DNA of 64,000 bases from positions 51,063 through 115,062 of the forward strand of contig CAMFLW010000001.1 in assembly GCA_945957575.1 (NCBI GenBank), in the 5' to 3' direction. The position numbers and the translations under genes are program-made. Shown here one piece after another: positions 26,642-37,385 of this stretch. Positions within the stretch are counted from its first letter, which is position 1; the number at the start of each line of letters is the position of its first letter. The stretch comes from an uncultured Aeromonas sp. GTDB lineage: Bacteria > Pseudomonadota > Gammaproteobacteria > Enterobacterales > Aeromonadaceae. The notes beneath the pieces are model-generated. The model saw only the letters and a program-made list of their open reading frames with translations, was not told where the DNA came from and did no database searches.

Positions 26642-27826
26642 TCAAGGACGCTTTAGCGCGTACAACTTGCCGCCACGGCTCTGCACATACAGGGTGTCAC
26701 CATCCACCAGCGGGGCGGCGTAGAGACCACTGCTGTCGAGCTGCTGCATCGCCTTGATGGACCCGTCGGTACGATCAAGCCAATACAGGTATCCTTCCAC
26801 ATCACCCACCACCACATAGTCACCGAAGATGACAGGTGCAGTGACAGTGCGGTTTTCCAGCTGGGTATTTGACCACAGCTCCAGACCGTTGCGACGATCG
26901 ATGGCAAACAGATGGCTGCGGCTGTCGGTCAGCACGATGGCATTACCGGTCATCGCCAGATCGCGATAGCCGGAATACTTGCGCTTCCATACTTCATCGC
27001 CAGTCATCAGTTTGCGCGCCATCAGCTGACCGTTATAGGCGATGGCATAGAGCTCATCACCGGCAATCAGCGGGCTGGCATCGACATCGACCATGCGATC
27101 CAGTTCGGTGGCACCGCGCGGATCGGCCACCTTGGACTGACGCACCGGCTGGCCATTGCTCAACAGAGCGATGCCCACCTTGCCATCGGCACGGCCGTAA
27201 ATCACGGCGCCATTGGTGATCACCGGGGCACCGGCACTGCGCAGGGTCAGCGGCGGCTGCTCTTCGGAGAGCGTCCACTGCATCTTGCCTTCATCGGTAT
27301 CGAGCGCAATCAGGCGACCGGAGGTGGTCAGCACCACCACGCGGCCATCTTCCACCGCGGGGCTCGCCACCACTTCGCCGGGCACATTGGTCTGCCACAG
27401 CACTTCACCGTTCGCTTCGTTCAGGGCGTAGACAACCCCGTTCTCGGAGCCCAGGAACAACTTGCCGTAACGGGAGACCAGACCACCGGAGAGACGGGCG
27501 CTGCGCTTGTCGGCGTTGACCGGCAAGTCGGCCAGATCAACGGTCCAGAGGCGATCGCCACTGGCACGGTCAAAGGCGCTGACATCGCCATCACGGGCCG
27601 CCGCGTAGATGCGATCCTCTTCCACCACCGGCTTGAGCTGGGAGTAGAAGTCACCGATGCCGTCACCGACAGTGGAGGACCACTCGGTATCGGCACTGAA
27701 AGCGGACTCGACCTTGGGCAGCGGTGCCATCGGGTTGAGATCCTCTTCCGAACTGAACAGGGAGCAGCCCTGCAGAGCGAAGGAGACCGCAGCCCCCAGC
27801 GCCACCATCTTGAATAGATTACGCAT
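26642..27826 (-). CDS. bamB: Outer membrane assembly lipoprotein BamB
   Basis: A 394-residue component of the BAM complex that inserts beta-barrel proteins. It has a lipoprotein signal with lipobox ALQGC (Cys21). The rest is an eight-bladed beta-propeller with PQQ-like repeats such as GEVLWQTNVPGEVVASPAVEDG, seen here in parts, GLELWSNTQLENRTVTAPVI and GSIKAMQQLDSSGLYAAPLV. ATG 27826 (GAGGCACCGG upstream) overlaps the yfgM stop by 8 bases, so the two are translationally coupled. Confidence 0.95.
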   Translation of the reverse strand: MRNLFKMVALGAAVSFALQGCSLFSSEEDLNPMAPLPKVESAFSADTEWSSTVGDGIGDFYSQLKPVVEEDRIYAAARDGDVSAFDRASGDRLWTVDLADLPVNADKRSARLSGGLVSRYGKLFLGSENGVVYALNEANGEVLWQTNVPGEVVASPAVEDGRVVVLTTSGRLIALDTDEGKMQWTLSEEQPPLTLRSAGAPVITNGAVIYGRADGKVGIALLSNGQPVRQSKVADPRGATELDRMVDVDASPLIAGDELYAIAYNGQLMARKLMTGDEVWKRKYSGYRDLAMTGNAIVLTDSRSHLFAIDRRNGLELWSNTQLENRTVTAPVIFGDYVVVGDVEGYLYWLDRTDGSIKAMQQLDSSGLYAAPLVDGDTLYVQSRGGKLYALKRP

Positions 27827-28469
27827 CCGGTGCCTCACCAGTCACAACGGCCGGCAGGGCCAGATCGTCCATTTTCAGCTTGAGCTCGGCGCTACCCTGC
27901 AGGCCGCCGGCATCCGCCGCCGCCTGATAGGCATCACGAGCCTCTTCGGTCTTGCCCTGCTTTTGCAGCACATCACCACGGGCTTCGGCTACCTGCGCCT
28001 TGAAGGCGTCATTCTGGATGGTCGCCAGCTTGGCCAGTGCTTCATCTGCCTTGCCCTGATCATTCAGCACCCGGGCCAGACGCAGCGCCGCGATGGGACG
28101 AATGCTCTCGTCACCGGTGGTCGCTACCAGATCCAGCTGCTCGGCAGCCAGATCCAGCTTGCCGGCCTTGACGGCAGCGGCAGCCAGTTGCAGCGCGGCC
28201 AATTCGCCGTAGGAGTCACCCTTGTTGGCAGTAACAAACTGCTGTGCCTGCTCGAAACCGGCAGCATCGCCCTTGGCCAGCTGGGTAATCACCTGGTTGT
28301 AAGAGTGGGAGGAGGCCTCCATGGTCTCTTGCTGGTGCTGGTTGTAATAGCGCCAGCCGAACAGACCGACCAGACCGATCACGGTCCCGGCAATCACCGA
28401 GGTCCCGTTCTCTTTCCACCACTCCTTGATAACCTCAACCTGTTGTTCTTCGGTGGTATAAACTTCCAC
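27819..28469 (-). CDS. yfgM: YfgM, SecYEG-associated periplasmic TPR protein
   Basis: 216 residues: a short cytoplasmic start (VYTTEEQQVEVIKEWWKENG), one transmembrane helix (SVIAGTVIGLVGLFGWRYY) and a periplasmic helical-repeat region. In E. coli YfgM binds PpiD at the SecYEG exit and also modulates RcsB. The start is GTG 28469 with AAAGGAGAG upstream, three bases after hisS. The order hisS-yfgM-bamB-der is conserved in enterobacteria. Confidence 0.92.
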   Translation of the reverse strand: MEVYTTEEQQVEVIKEWWKENGTSVIAGTVIGLVGLFGWRYYNQHQQETMEASSHSYNQVITQLAKGDAAGFEQAQQFVTANKGDSYGELAALQLAAAAVKAGKLDLAAEQLDLVATTGDESIRPIAALRLARVLNDQGKADEALAKLATIQNDAFKAQVAEARGDVLQKQGKTEEARDAYQAAADAGGLQGSAELKLKMDDLALPAVVTGEAPDA

Positions 28470-28472
28470 AGC

Positions 28473-29750
28473 TTACTCTCCTTTGGCTGCCAGCAGGGCA
28501 ATGGCGGCGTCAACCTTGACGGTCTGTTGCTCGGCCTGACCACGCAGATATTTGATAGTGATCTCCCCGTTTTGCACCTCGGTTTCACCAAGGATCAGGG
28601 CGATTGCCGCGCCGCTCTTGTCGGCACGTTTGAGTTGTTTCTTGAAGTTTCCACCACCGCAGTGGCTCATCAGGCGCAAGTCCGGCAGGGCATCGCGCAG
28701 ACGCTCGGCCAACTGGAAGCCAGCCTGCTCGGTCCCCTCGCCCACCATCGCCAGATAGACATCGACCGCCGGGCGGATATCGGCGTTGAGCTCGAGAGTT
28801 TCCAGAATCAGCACCAGACGCTCCATGCCCATGGCAAAGCCCACGGCCGGGGTCGGTTGACCACCGAGCTGCTCTACCAGACCATCGTAGCGGCCACCGG
28901 CACAGACGGTGCCCTGGGCACCCAGACTGCTGGTGACCCACTCGAACACGGTCAGGTTGTAGTAGTCAAGACCACGTACCAGACGCTCGTTCACTTCGTA
29001 TTTGATACCGGCGGACTCGAGCAGGCGCTTGAGCCCCTCGAAGTGGGCCAGGCTCTCTTCACCCAGATGATCGAACAGACGTGGAGCACCTACCAGAATG
29101 GCCTGTACCTTTTCATCCTTGGAGTCGAGCACGCGCAGCGGGTTGCTGTACATGCGACGCTGGCTCTCTTCGTCCAGCTGATCCTTGTACTGCTCCAGAT
29201 AGGCCACCAGCGCATCGCGGTAAGCGGCACGCTCGGCGCTCTGGCCCAGGGTGTTGAGCTGCAGGGTCACGTGCTCGCTGATGCCAAACAGACGCCACAG
29301 ACGGTGGGTCAGCATGATCAATTCTGCGTCAATATCCGGTCCGTTGATGCCAAACAGTTCGACACCGAACTGGTGGAACTGGCGATAACGGCCCTTCTGG
29401 GGACGCTCGTGACGGAACATGGGACCCATGTACCACATCCGGCGTTCCTGGTTGTAGAGCAGACCGTGCTCGATACCGGCACGGACGCAACTGGCGGTTC
29501 CTTCCGGGCGCAGGCTCAGGCTGTCGCCGTTACGGTCTTCAAAGGTGTACATCTCTTTTTCGACCACGTCGGTCACTTCACCGATGGCGCGTTTGAACAG
29601 ATGAGTCTGCTCGACAATTGGCATGCGCACTTCGCTGTAGCCATAGCTGGCAACGACCTGGCGCAGGATCTGTTCAACCTTCTGCCATACCGGGCTCTGC
29701 TCCGGCAGGCAATCATTCATACCACGAATAGCTTGGATCTGTTTTGCCAC
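28473..29750 (-). CDS. hisS: Histidyl-tRNA synthetase
   Basis: A 425-residue class II synthetase charging tRNA-His. Motif 2 is around [19 protein letters not shown], the HisA signature is [13 protein letters not shown], and motif 3 is [15 protein letters not shown]. The C-terminal anticodon-binding domain follows. The start is GTG 29750 ([13 protein letters not shown]); the ribosome site is weak. A TATAAT-like -10 on the minus strand (29792-29787), 36 bases before the start, suggests its own promoter after the ispG terminator. Confidence 0.96.
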   Translation of the reverse strand: MAKQIQAIRGMNDCLPEQSPVWQKVEQILRQVVASYGYSEVRMPIVEQTHLFKRAIGEVTDVVEKEMYTFEDRNGDSLSLRPEGTASCVRAGIEHGLLYNQERRMWYMGPMFRHERPQKGRYRQFHQFGVELFGINGPDIDAELIMLTHRLWRLFGISEHVTLQLNTLGQSAERAAYRDALVAYLEQYKDQLDEESQRRMYSNPLRVLDSKDEKVQAILVGAPRLFDHLGEESLAHFEGLKRLLESAGIKYEVNERLVRGLDYYNLTVFEWVTSSLGAQGTVCAGGRYDGLVEQLGGQPTPAVGFAMGMERLVLILETLELNADIRPAVDVYLAMVGEGTEQAGFQLAERLRDALPDLRLMSHCGGGNFKKQLKRADKSGAAIALILGETEVQNGEITIKYLRGQAEQQTVKVDAAIALLAAKGE

Positions 29751-29856
29751 GTTGATACTCGAGAAAAAGAGGTAAAATTTGGCCGCATTATAGGGATTTT
29801 CCCCCCCAAGGTAAAATCAGGGAATCCGGATGCGGGATTTAAAATCAGTCACCTGG

Positions 29857-29881
29857 AAAAAGGGCCACCCAATGTGGCCCC
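29857..29881 (-). terminator. Terminator after ispG
   Basis: On the minus strand GGGGCCAC pairs with GTGGCCC around a short loop, followed by TTTTT. It begins 7 bases past the ispG stop. Confidence 0.85.
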
Positions 29882-29888
29882 GAATTGC

Positions 29889-31004
29889 TCAATCCTTGTC
29901 CATCAGGATCCGGTTGGCGGGATCCAGCATGGCGGCGCGGGCGCGAATGCGGCGCTCCAGAGTTGGAATGAGATCCTTGTTGTCGAGCCGATCGACCCGC
30001 TGGCCCCCTTCATAGAAGGCACTCTTGTTGGCGGCGCCCGCCAGACCAAGGTCAGAGACCAGCGCTTCGCCCGGGCCATTCACCACGCAACCGATGATGG
30101 AGACATCCATCGGGGTGATGATGTCTTCAAGCCGTTCTTCCAGTGCATTGACGGTGGCGATCACATCGAACTCCTGCCGTGAGCAGGATGGACAAGCGAT
30201 AAAGTTGATACCACGAGAGCGGATCCGCAGGGATTTTAGGATATCGAAACCGACCTTCACTTCCTCTACCGGATCCGCCGCCAGCGAGATCCGCAGGGTA
30301 TCGCCGATGCCATCGGTGAGCAGCATGCCCAGACCAATGGCTGACTTCACCGCACCGGCACGGAAACCGCCCGCTTCGGTGATGCCAAGGTGCAGCGGCT
30401 GCTCGATCTGTTTGGCCAGCAGGCGATAGGCGCCGACTGCCAGGAACACATCGGAGGCTTTGACGCTCACCTTGAAATCCTGAAAGTCGAGGCGATCGAG
30501 GTAGTCCACGTGACGCATGGCGGACTCCACCAGCGCTTCGGGGGTCGGCTCGCCGTACTTCTCCTGAATATCCTTCTCCAGCGACCCGCCATTGACCCCG
30601 ATGCGGATCGGGATATTGAGGTCGCGTGCGCAGTCCACAACAGAGCGCACCCGCTGCTCGTTGCCGATGTTACCCGGATTGATGCGCAGGCAGTCAGCGC
30701 CATACTCGGCCACTTTCAGGGCGATGCGATAGTCAAAATGGATATCGGCGACGATGGGGATGCGAGTCTGCTGTTTGATGAGCCGGAAGGCTTCCGCCGC
30801 TTCCATGGTGGGCACGGAAACCCGGACGATATCGGCACCGACCCGCTCGATCCGCTGGATCTGCTCGACAGTGGCGGCGACATCGGTGGTCTTGGTGTTG
30901 GTCATGGTCTGCACCGTAATGGGGGCATCGCCCCCTACCGGTACATTACCAACCATGATCTGCCGTGATTTACGACGAATGATGGGAGATTCGTGTGCGG
31001 ACAT
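29889..31004 (-). CDS. ispG: HMB-PP synthase IspG (4Fe-4S)
   Basis: A 371-residue penultimate enzyme of the MEP isoprenoid pathway, converting methylerythritol cyclodiphosphate to HMB-PP. The TIM barrel starts [20 protein letters not shown]. The 4Fe-4S ligands are in [11 protein letters not shown] and [11 protein letters not shown]. It sits 10 bases after rodZ and ends in a terminator. Its Fe-S dependence links it to the isc operon found elsewhere in the window. Confidence 0.96.
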   Translation of the reverse strand: MSAHESPIIRRKSRQIMVGNVPVGGDAPITVQTMTNTKTTDVAATVEQIQRIERVGADIVRVSVPTMEAAEAFRLIKQQTRIPIVADIHFDYRIALKVAEYGADCLRINPGNIGNEQRVRSVVDCARDLNIPIRIGVNGGSLEKDIQEKYGEPTPEALVESAMRHVDYLDRLDFQDFKVSVKASDVFLAVGAYRLLAKQIEQPLHLGITEAGGFRAGAVKSAIGLGMLLTDGIGDTLRISLAADPVEEVKVGFDILKSLRIRSRGINFIACPSCSRQEFDVIATVNALEERLEDIITPMDVSIIGCVVNGPGEALVSDLGLAGAANKSAFYEGGQRVDRLDNKDLIPTLERRIRARAAMLDPANRILMDKD

Positions 31005-31014
31005 GACGAACAGA

Positions 31015-31980
31015 TTACTCCTGCGGCAGTGAGAAGCGGGCAGTACGGCCGTTGTTGTAACGACTCATATCCAAGGATTTGCCCTTGTAGTCGAGCTTGA
31101 CCGCCATCGGCGCGCCAATGATGAACTTCAGGGGCTCGGCACCTTCCAGTACCAGCTCGTCATTTGCCTTCTTCAGACCGCTGAACAGAGTCTTGCCGTT
31201 GGCATCCTTCACATCCAGCCAGCAATCGGCGGTGAAGCTCATCTTCAGTTGTGGCGCAGTCGCAGGATCGACGACAGTCTCTTCAGATTCGGTCGCAGTG
31301 GCACCGGAGGCGGCAACATCAGCCACAGTGCTGACGGCACCGCTGGCGTCGGTCAACGCCACGGCAGCAGAAGCCGGAGCCTGGGTGGCTGCCGCATCGG
31401 AAACAGCAGCAGTCGGAGCCACGATGGTGGCTGCCGCGGCAGAGACATCCTGAACCGGCGCAGTTGCATCATTTGCCAACACAACAGTTGCGGTGTCGGC
31501 AGTTGGCGCTGTGGTTGTGCTCATCTCGGTAGCAGCCAGCGCATCATCACCGGCGGAACGACGGGCAGTATTCTGCCACCACCAGGCAACCGAGAGCGCA
31601 ATCAACACCAGGATCACCAGCCAGGTCACGACTTTCAGACGGCTGTCGCTCGCCTGCTGACGAGAGCGGCGAGAGAAGCTCTGCATGTCGATATTGTCAG
31701 GTGGCGTCAGACCCAGCTTGTCGTAAGCAGCCAGAATGGTCTCTTCGGGGATCCCAACCAGCTTGGCATAGGTACGCAGATAGCCCCGGATAAAGGTATG
31801 GGACGTATGCTTGTCATACGTATCCGATTCGATGGCTGCAATCAGGGTCAGACGAAGGTGAATGCGGGATGCAACCTGCTCCCGAGTCCAGCCGAGCTGT
31901 TCACGGGCGTTGCGCAGCAATTGGCCTGGGCCTGCTGCCTGGGAGTCGTCTTGAAAATCGTGTTGCTGTTCAGTAGTCAT
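31015..31980 (-). CDS. rodZ: Cytoskeletal cell-shape protein RodZ
   Basis: A 321-residue bitopic protein that links MreB to the wall-elongation machine. A cytoplasmic helix-turn-helix domain (residues about 18-85, [20 protein letters not shown]) binds MreB. One transmembrane helix, [21 protein letters not shown], is followed by a long Ala/Thr/Val-rich periplasmic linker, then the C-terminal DUF4115 domain ([20 protein letters not shown]). The ATG overlaps the pilF stop by 11 bases. Confidence 0.93.
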   Translation of the reverse strand: MTTEQQHDFQDDSQAAGPGQLLRNAREQLGWTREQVASRIHLRLTLIAAIESDTYDKHTSHTFIRGYLRTYAKLVGIPEETILAAYDKLGLTPPDNIDMQSFSRRSRQQASDSRLKVVTWLVILVLIALSVAWWWQNTARRSAGDDALAATEMSTTTAPTADTATVVLANDATAPVQDVSAAAATIVAPTAAVSDAAATQAPASAAVALTDASGAVSTVADVAASGATATESEETVVDPATAPQLKMSFTADCWLDVKDANGKTLFSGLKKANDELVLEGAEPLKFIIGAPMAVKLDYKGKSLDMSRYNNGRTARFSLPQE

Positions 31981-32746
31981 TGGCTAAATAACGCTTGGCT
32001 TGTTGCGAAGTGGGATATTGCCTTACCAGCTCATTCCCGAATTGGTGGAGTAATGCCGGTTTGTCCATTGCCTGCGCAAGCCGCAATCTCAACCAGAGAC
32101 TGTCCTCATTCTCGTCTGACACTTCTGCAAAACGGGCGAGGTAGGACTGCACATCAGGCAGCTTGCCATCTTTCATGGAAAGCTCGGCCAAGTCCAGCAA
32201 TAACCCTGGATTCTGGGGATTATACCCCAAGGCCAGGCGATAGTACTCGCTTGCTTTATCATTTCTGTGACTTTGCTGGGCGCAAAGTGCCGCATTTTCA
32301 TAGGTGTCGGCAATTTTTACATAGCCTGGCTGAATAACAGCCTGGTTGAACGCCTTGTCCGCCTCGTCATAGCGGCCGCGGTCACACAAAAAGGCGCCAT
32401 AGTTATTCATTGCGTCAGCATTGGACGGATCCATGGCAAGAGCGTTCTTGTAATGGGTCTCGGCAGCCTTGAAATCACCCACTTTCTGGTAAAAGTAGGC
32501 AAAGCCAATCTGGATCTGGGGGTTGGAGGGGTCATACTGGAGGGCGCGGTCAAGATTGAACTTGGCCTGCTCGGCATTGCCCTGACGCAGGTACTGGATA
32601 CCCAGGTCAAGGCGAGTTTGGGCTGCAGCCTTGAGGTCAGGACCCACTTCACGCTGGGTCGAATTCTGGCCAGCATAAGTGGTCTCGGTCACACAGCCTG
32701 GCAGCGCGCAGAGCGCTGCCACTACGATCAATGTACGTATATCCAT
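31970..32746 (-). CDS. pilF: Type IV pilus biogenesis lipoprotein PilF (PilW)
   Basis: A 258-residue outer-membrane lipoprotein (lipobox LPGC, Cys18) built of TPRs; repeat units include RLDLGIQYLRQGNAEQAKFN and ETHYKNALAMDPSNADAMNN. It helps the PilQ secretin localise and multimerise. ATG 32746 is chosen over an upstream TTG because it gives a compact lipoprotein signal. It lies between rlmN and rodZ, the usual place outside enterobacteria. Confidence 0.9.
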   Translation of the reverse strand: MDIRTLIVVAALCALPGCVTETTYAGQNSTQREVGPDLKAAAQTRLDLGIQYLRQGNAEQAKFNLDRALQYDPSNPQIQIGFAYFYQKVGDFKAAETHYKNALAMDPSNADAMNNYGAFLCDRGRYDEADKAFNQAVIQPGYVKIADTYENAALCAQQSHRNDKASEYYRLALGYNPQNPGLLLDLAELSMKDGKLPDVQSYLARFAEVSDENEDSLWLRLRLAQAMDKPALLHQFGNELVRQYPTSQQAKRYLANDY

Positions 32747-32772
32747 TCCCTGTCTATACAATGGCTTAGCAT

Positions 32773-33876
32773 TTAAACCATTTTGACGGAAATCCCATCC
32801 TGTTGCATCCGATTTTTGATAGTTCGCTTGGTACGGTCAATCACATCCCCCACCAGCTGACCACAGGCGGCATCGATGTCATCACCACGGGTCTTGCGGA
32901 CAATCACGGTAAAACCGTACTCCATCAGTACCTTGGAGAAGCGATCGATGCGGCTGTTGCTCGGCTTGCCATAAGGATTGCCCGGGAAGGGGTTGAACGG
33001 GATCAGGTTGATCTTGCTCGGGGTATCCTTGAGTACCTTGGCCAGCTCGTGAGCATGCTGCATATCGTCATTGATATGATCGAGCAGCACATACTCGACT
33101 GTCACCCGACCACCGTTGGCATTTGACTTCTCGAGGTAACGACGGACAGCGGCGAGGAACGCCTCGATGTTGTACTTGTCGTTGATCGGCATGATCTCGG
33201 AACGCAGCTTGTCGTTCGGGGCGTGCAGGGAGATAGCCAGCGCCACGTCGATCTGATCGCCCAGCTTGTCCAGCGCAGGTACCACGCCAGAGGTGGAGAT
33301 AGTCACCCGGCGCTTGGAGATGCCAAAACCATAGTCATCCATCATCAGACGCATGGCGGGTACCACGTTGGCGAGGTTGAGCAGCGGCTCGCCCATCCCC
33401 ATCATCACCACGTTGGTGATGGGACGCTTGCCACCAACCACGCGGGCAGCACGCCACACCTGACCGATGATCTCGGAGACCTTCAGATTGCGGTTGAAGC
33501 CTTGTTGGGCCGTGGAGCAGAACTTGCACTCCAGCGCACAGCCCACTTGAGAGGAGACGCAGAGGGTCGCGCGGTCATCTTCCGGGATGTAGACGGTCTC
33601 GACTTCCTGATCCCCCACCTGCAGGGCCCACTTGATGGTGCCATCGGCAGAGCGCTGCTCGCGGCTGATCTCGGGCGCCTTGATCTCGGCGATCGCCTTG
33701 AGGCGCTCTTTGAGCACCTTGTTGACGTTGGTCATCTGATCGAAATCATCACACCCAAAGTGATAGATCCACTTCATGACCTGATCTGCCCGGAATGGCT
33801 TCTCGCCCAGTTCGACGAAAAAGGCACGCATGGCATCCCGATCAAGATCCAGCAGGTTGATTTTTGTTTCGCTCAT
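32773..33876 (-). CDS. rlmN: Dual-specificity 23S rRNA/tRNA adenine-C2 methyltransferase RlmN
   Basis: A 367-residue radical-SAM enzyme methylating A2503 of 23S rRNA and A37 of some tRNAs. The cluster motif C-x3-C-x2-C is in [26 protein letters not shown] is the SAM-binding GEP motif. The catalytic Cys near the C terminus is in [16 protein letters not shown] 33876 has GAGGCC upstream. It is the first of the rlmN-pilF-rodZ-ispG series. Confidence 0.95.
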   Translation of the reverse strand: MSETKINLLDLDRDAMRAFFVELGEKPFRADQVMKWIYHFGCDDFDQMTNVNKVLKERLKAIAEIKAPEISREQRSADGTIKWALQVGDQEVETVYIPEDDRATLCVSSQVGCALECKFCSTAQQGFNRNLKVSEIIGQVWRAARVVGGKRPITNVVMMGMGEPLLNLANVVPAMRLMMDDYGFGISKRRVTISTSGVVPALDKLGDQIDVALAISLHAPNDKLRSEIMPINDKYNIEAFLAAVRRYLEKSNANGGRVTVEYVLLDHINDDMQHAHELAKVLKDTPSKINLIPFNPFPGNPYGKPSNSRIDRFSKVLMEYGFTVIVRKTRGDDIDAACGQLVGDVIDRTKRTIKNRMQQDGISVKMV

Positions 33877-34004
33877 CAATGGCCTCAGTTCAAACACTTC
33901 ATCAATTATTGGCTGACGATGTCAGGGGGCGGCATTGTACAAATAATGGGTCTGGCTTTCCACCTGGAGAATAGAGGGATATTGCGTAAACGGCGAAAAC
34001 AACA

Positions 34005-34024
34005 AAGGGAGCCGAAGCTCCCTT
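34005..34024 (-). terminator. Terminator after ndk
   Basis: On the minus strand AAGGGAGC and GCTCCCTT close a UUCG tetraloop (34005-34012 with 34017-34024). The T run is short (TTTGTTG). Confidence 0.75.
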
Positions 34025-34043
34025 GCTGCTATCAATCGCGTGA

Positions 34044-34472
34044 TTAGTCGCGGGAGCAGAGCTCGTTTTCACTGAAGAAATAAGCGATTTCACGCTGGGC
34101 AGAGGCAAAGCTGTCGGCACCGTGCACCGCGTTGCGGTCGATACTCTCGCCGAAGCAGGCACGCAGGGTACCGGCCAGGGCTTGCTCGGGATTGGTCAAC
34201 CCCATGAGATCACGGTAACGCTGAACGGCATTTTCCCCTTCCAGCACCTGCACCATGACCGGACCTGAGGTCATAAAGGTTACCAGCGCATCATAGAAAG
34301 GACGGCCTTGATGTTCGGCGTAGAAGCCGGCGGCCTGTTCACTGGTCAGACGCAGCATTTTGGCGGCAACGATGGTCAGGCCAGCGCTTTCCATGCGATG
34401 GTAGATCTCACCGATCAGGTTCTTGCTGACAGCATCCGGTTTGACAATAGAGAAGGTACGTTCGATGGCCAT
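34044..34472 (-). CDS. ndk: Nucleoside diphosphate kinase
   Basis: A 142-residue enzyme that balances NTP pools by phosphate transfer through a phosphohistidine. The active-site His is in [28 protein letters not shown] is the family start, and [20 protein letters not shown] follows. ATG 34472 has AAGGAAAG upstream. About 170 bases separate it from rlmN downstream. Confidence 0.96.
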   Translation of the reverse strand: MAIERTFSIVKPDAVSKNLIGEIYHRMESAGLTIVAAKMLRLTSEQAAGFYAEHQGRPFYDALVTFMTSGPVMVQVLEGENAVQRYRDLMGLTNPEQALAGTLRACFGESIDRNAVHGADSFASAQREIAYFFSENELCSRD

Positions 34473-34710
34473 TAATATCTTTCCTTAACTACAGAGATTT
34501 ATTGTTAGAATCCATGTTCGCTGGCGATTATACGTAAACAAAAACCGGAAAAACACACAAAAAAGCAACTTTTTATTAAACACCACTCCCTTGCAATCAA
34601 CATCCACACTCATCTTGACCGAGCAGAGCCGGAAAATATGTGCGCTTGCGCACGATACTTACCTTAAGCCGCCAAAAAACCATCTTTTGTTCACAGTTTG
34701 AACAGCATGA

Positions 34711-34732
34711 AAAAGGCACCCGAAGGTGCCTT
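34711..34732 (-). terminator. Terminator after the second pepB paralogue
   Basis: AAGGCACC (34713-34720) and GGTGCCTT (34725-34732) enclose CGAA, giving a UUCG tetraloop and a T run on the minus strand. It touches the end of the gene. Confidence 0.88.
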
Positions 34733-34739
34733 GTCTCGC

Positions 34740-36023
34740 CTATTTGGCTTCCGCCAGCAGGGCCCGCGCGATGGTCCGCATCCCCAGGGTATTGGCCCCC
34801 GGCGCCCAGAGAGCATCGCCATTGTCACTGAAGCAGGCGGCCAGATCGATATGCAACCAACCCATCCCGTCGTTGGCAACGAAACGAGAGAGGAAACCCG
34901 CAGCATTGGACGCACCACCCGGCCCGCCCCCCTTCACCGGACGGCTGTTGGCCGTGTCGGCGTAATGGGAGGGGCACTGCTGACGGTGCCAGGGCTCCAG
35001 CGGCAGCGGCCAGGCCGGCTCCTGCTCGGCATCGGCATAGGTCATGGCCCTGCTCACCAACCCTTTATCGAGGCCAAACAGGGCGTTGTAACGCCCACCC
35101 AGCGCCATCACGGCGGCGCCGGTCAGAGTTGCGGCATCGATGATCAGCGGTGCGCCGGAGTCGCTCGCCAACTGCAGGCCATCGGCCAGTACCAATCGCC
35201 CCTCAGCATCGGTGTTCACAATCTCAACCGTGGTACCGTTCTTGTAAGTGAGAATGTCCCCCAGCTTGTAGGCGTGACCAGAGACCAGGTTCTCGGCGCA
35301 GCAGAGGATCAGCTTCACCCGCTTGTCGAGTCCACGCAACATGGCCAGCGCCAATGCGCCGGTCACAATGGCTGCACCGCCCATGTCACACTTCATGGTG
35401 AGCATCCCCTCGGAGCTCTTCATGGAGTAGCCGCCGGAGTCAAAGGTGATCCCCTTGCCCACCAGTGCTGCCGCTACCGGCGCCTTGGGATCGCGCCCCG
35501 GATTGAAGTCGAGCTCCAGCAATACCGGCTCGCGCGCACTGCCGCGGCCCACCTGATAGAGGCCGACCCAGCCGGCTTGTTGCAGCGCTTCGCCTTTCAA
35601 GATGCGATGGCTCACCTTGTCCGGCGCCAGCTCGGTAATAAAGGCGGCCGCTTCCACCGCCAGCTCCAGCGGGCCCAACTGCTCCGGGGTGGCATTGGTC
35701 ATCTCGCGCACCCAGCGGCCGCAGAGCCAACGCGCTTCCAGCTCCTCTCTGTCCTCTTCCGAGGACATGGCCCACTGCAGTTGCACCTCAGCCTTGGGGG
35801 TTTGCAGCCCTTGAGCAAAAGCCCACTGCTGCTCACGCTCCCAGTGGCCAGCCAGGGTCACTTTCTGGATCCCCTGCAGACAGAGGCGACGGGCCCCTTG
35901 CTGGATATCGAGCAGCGGATTGGCCGTCACCAGATGGATCACCATGCCGTCGGCGCGGTGAGAGAGCAGCGCCCCCTCCCCCCACTCGGCCGGTGCAAAT
36001 TCACGACTTAACCAGACATTCAT
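34740..36023 (-). CDS. Peptidase B-like leucyl aminopeptidase (second, diverged paralogue)
   Basis: 427 residues of the M17 family. The catalytic region is complete: VGKGITFDSGGYSMK (metal Lys/Asp), MKCDMGGAA, and NTDAEGRLVLADGL (Asp/Glu/Arg). The N-terminal 170 residues (MNVWLSREFAPAEWGEGALLS onward) are much less like PepB than those of the neighbour. ATG 36023 overlaps the stop of the upstream paralogue (ATGA), so expression is coupled. It looks like a tandem duplication with divergence of the regulatory or hexamer-forming N domain; both copies should be active. Confidence 0.88.
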   Translation of the reverse strand: MNVWLSREFAPAEWGEGALLSHRADGMVIHLVTANPLLDIQQGARRLCLQGIQKVTLAGHWEREQQWAFAQGLQTPKAEVQLQWAMSSEEDREELEARWLCGRWVREMTNATPEQLGPLELAVEAAAFITELAPDKVSHRILKGEALQQAGWVGLYQVGRGSAREPVLLELDFNPGRDPKAPVAAALVGKGITFDSGGYSMKSSEGMLTMKCDMGGAAIVTGALALAMLRGLDKRVKLILCCAENLVSGHAYKLGDILTYKNGTTVEIVNTDAEGRLVLADGLQLASDSGAPLIIDAATLTGAAVMALGGRYNALFGLDKGLVSRAMTYADAEQEPAWPLPLEPWHRQQCPSHYADTANSRPVKGGGPGGASNAAGFLSRFVANDGMGWLHIDLAACFSDNGDALWAPGANTLGMRTIARALLAEAK

Positions 36024-37324
36024 GCAGTCACCTCCTGCAGCCAGCGTGCGATAGTGCGCAGACCATGGCCCTTGGCACCGGTTGCCCACAGATCGTTGCC
36101 CGATTTCTGATAGGAGGCTGCCAGATCCAGGTGCACCCAGCCCTTACCCTCATCGCGCACGAAGCGGGAGAGGAACGCCGCTGCCGTAGTGGCACCGGCC
36201 GTGCCCTCTGCTGAGGCGATGTTGCCCAGTTCGGCAAAAGCCGAGGTGAGCTGGCCAACATGCCAGGGTTCCAGCGGAAGCGCCCACGCCTGTTCGTTTT
36301 CCGCTTTGGCGGCGGCCAGCGCGCGCAGCTGTTCGGTCTCATCGAGGGCGAACACCGCATTGTAATCGCGCCCCAGCGCCATCTTGGCCGCACCGGTCAG
36401 GGTGGCAGCATCGAGGATATAGGCCGCGCCACTGTCGGAGGCTGCCATCAAACCATCGGCCAGCACCAGACGCCCTTCGGCATCGGTGTTCTGGATCTCG
36501 ACCGAAATGCCGTTCTTGTAGGTGAGGATGTCGCCCAGCTTGAAGGCGTGGCCGGAGACCAGGTTCTCGGCGCAGCAGAGGATCAACTTCACCCGCTGGT
36601 TCAAACCGCGGCTAATGGCCAGCGCCAGCGCACCGGTCACCATGGCGGCACCGCCCATATCGGACTTCATCGGCAGCATGTTGTCAGAGGACTTCATGGA
36701 GTAGCCACCGGAGTCAAAAGTGATCCCCTTGCCCACCAGCGCCGCCACCACGGGCGCATTGCGATCACCGGTCGGGTTGTAATCAAGCTCCAGCAGCACC
36801 GGCTCGCGCTCGCTACCACGGCCCACCGACCAGATCCCGATATGACCGGCCTCCTGCAGCGCTTCACCGGCGGTGATGCGGGCAGTGACCTGCTCCCCGG
36901 CCAGACCACGAATGAGCAACAGGGCCGATTCCGCCAGACTCATGGGGTAGATCTCCTCCGGGGTGCCATTGGTGATCTCGCGCACCCAGCGGGTCGCCTT
37001 GAGCAAGCCATCCAGCTCGCGGGCATCCGCGTCGCTCTGCTGGCCGAAATCCAGTTCACGGGCTCCCTTGGCGGCGTAGAAACCCTGGGCGAACGCGTAG
37101 CGACGCTCCAGATCCCAACCTTCACCGGCCAGCGCAACCCGCTTGATCCCGCTCGACTCGAGACGACGGGCAGCACGCTGCACCGCGCGCAGCACCTCTT
37201 TCTCCGCAGAGAGAGCACCGAGGTGAATAGTGGCTTCATCGCCACTGAAACTGAGCAGGGCACCCTCGCCCCAGTGAGCGGCCGCAGCCTGGGTGGACAA
37301 CCCTACCTTCATCATGTCAGCCAT
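36020..37324 (-). CDS. pepB: Peptidase B (M17 aminopeptidase)
   Basis: A 434-residue cytoplasmic broad-specificity aminopeptidase. The N terminus MMKVGLSTQAAAAHWGEGAL matches E. coli PepB, and catalytic motifs VGKGITFDSGGYSMKSS, MKSDMGGAAMVTGAL and NTDAEGRLVLADGL are intact. GRGSEREPVLLELDYNPTGD is typical. It lies just after the isc operon as in E. coli (iscX-pepB), but iscX is missing. It is followed by an overlapping paralogue. Confidence 0.93.
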   Translation of the reverse strand: MADMMKVGLSTQAAAAHWGEGALLSFSGDEATIHLGALSAEKEVLRAVQRAARRLESSGIKRVALAGEGWDLERRYAFAQGFYAAKGARELDFGQQSDADARELDGLLKATRWVREITNGTPEEIYPMSLAESALLLIRGLAGEQVTARITAGEALQEAGHIGIWSVGRGSEREPVLLELDYNPTGDRNAPVVAALVGKGITFDSGGYSMKSSDNMLPMKSDMGGAAMVTGALALAISRGLNQRVKLILCCAENLVSGHAFKLGDILTYKNGISVEIQNTDAEGRLVLADGLMAASDSGAAYILDAATLTGAAKMALGRDYNAVFALDETEQLRALAAAKAENEQAWALPLEPWHVGQLTSAFAELGNIASAEGTAGATTAAAFLSRFVRDEGKGWVHLDLAASYQKSGNDLWATGAKGHGLRTIARWLQEVTA

Positions 37325-37385
37325 CTTCTCTTGCTTCCTTTTTTACTGGCACTGTTTTAATGCGCAAACAGGTAAGAACGAATAC

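Noticed and set aside
24975..26723. A 582-codon open frame on the plus strand
   Set aside because: Antisense to der, which is unmistakable by its two G domains.
27657..30182. An 841-codon open frame on the plus strand
   Set aside because: Antisense across bamB, yfgM and hisS; no motif and no start signal.
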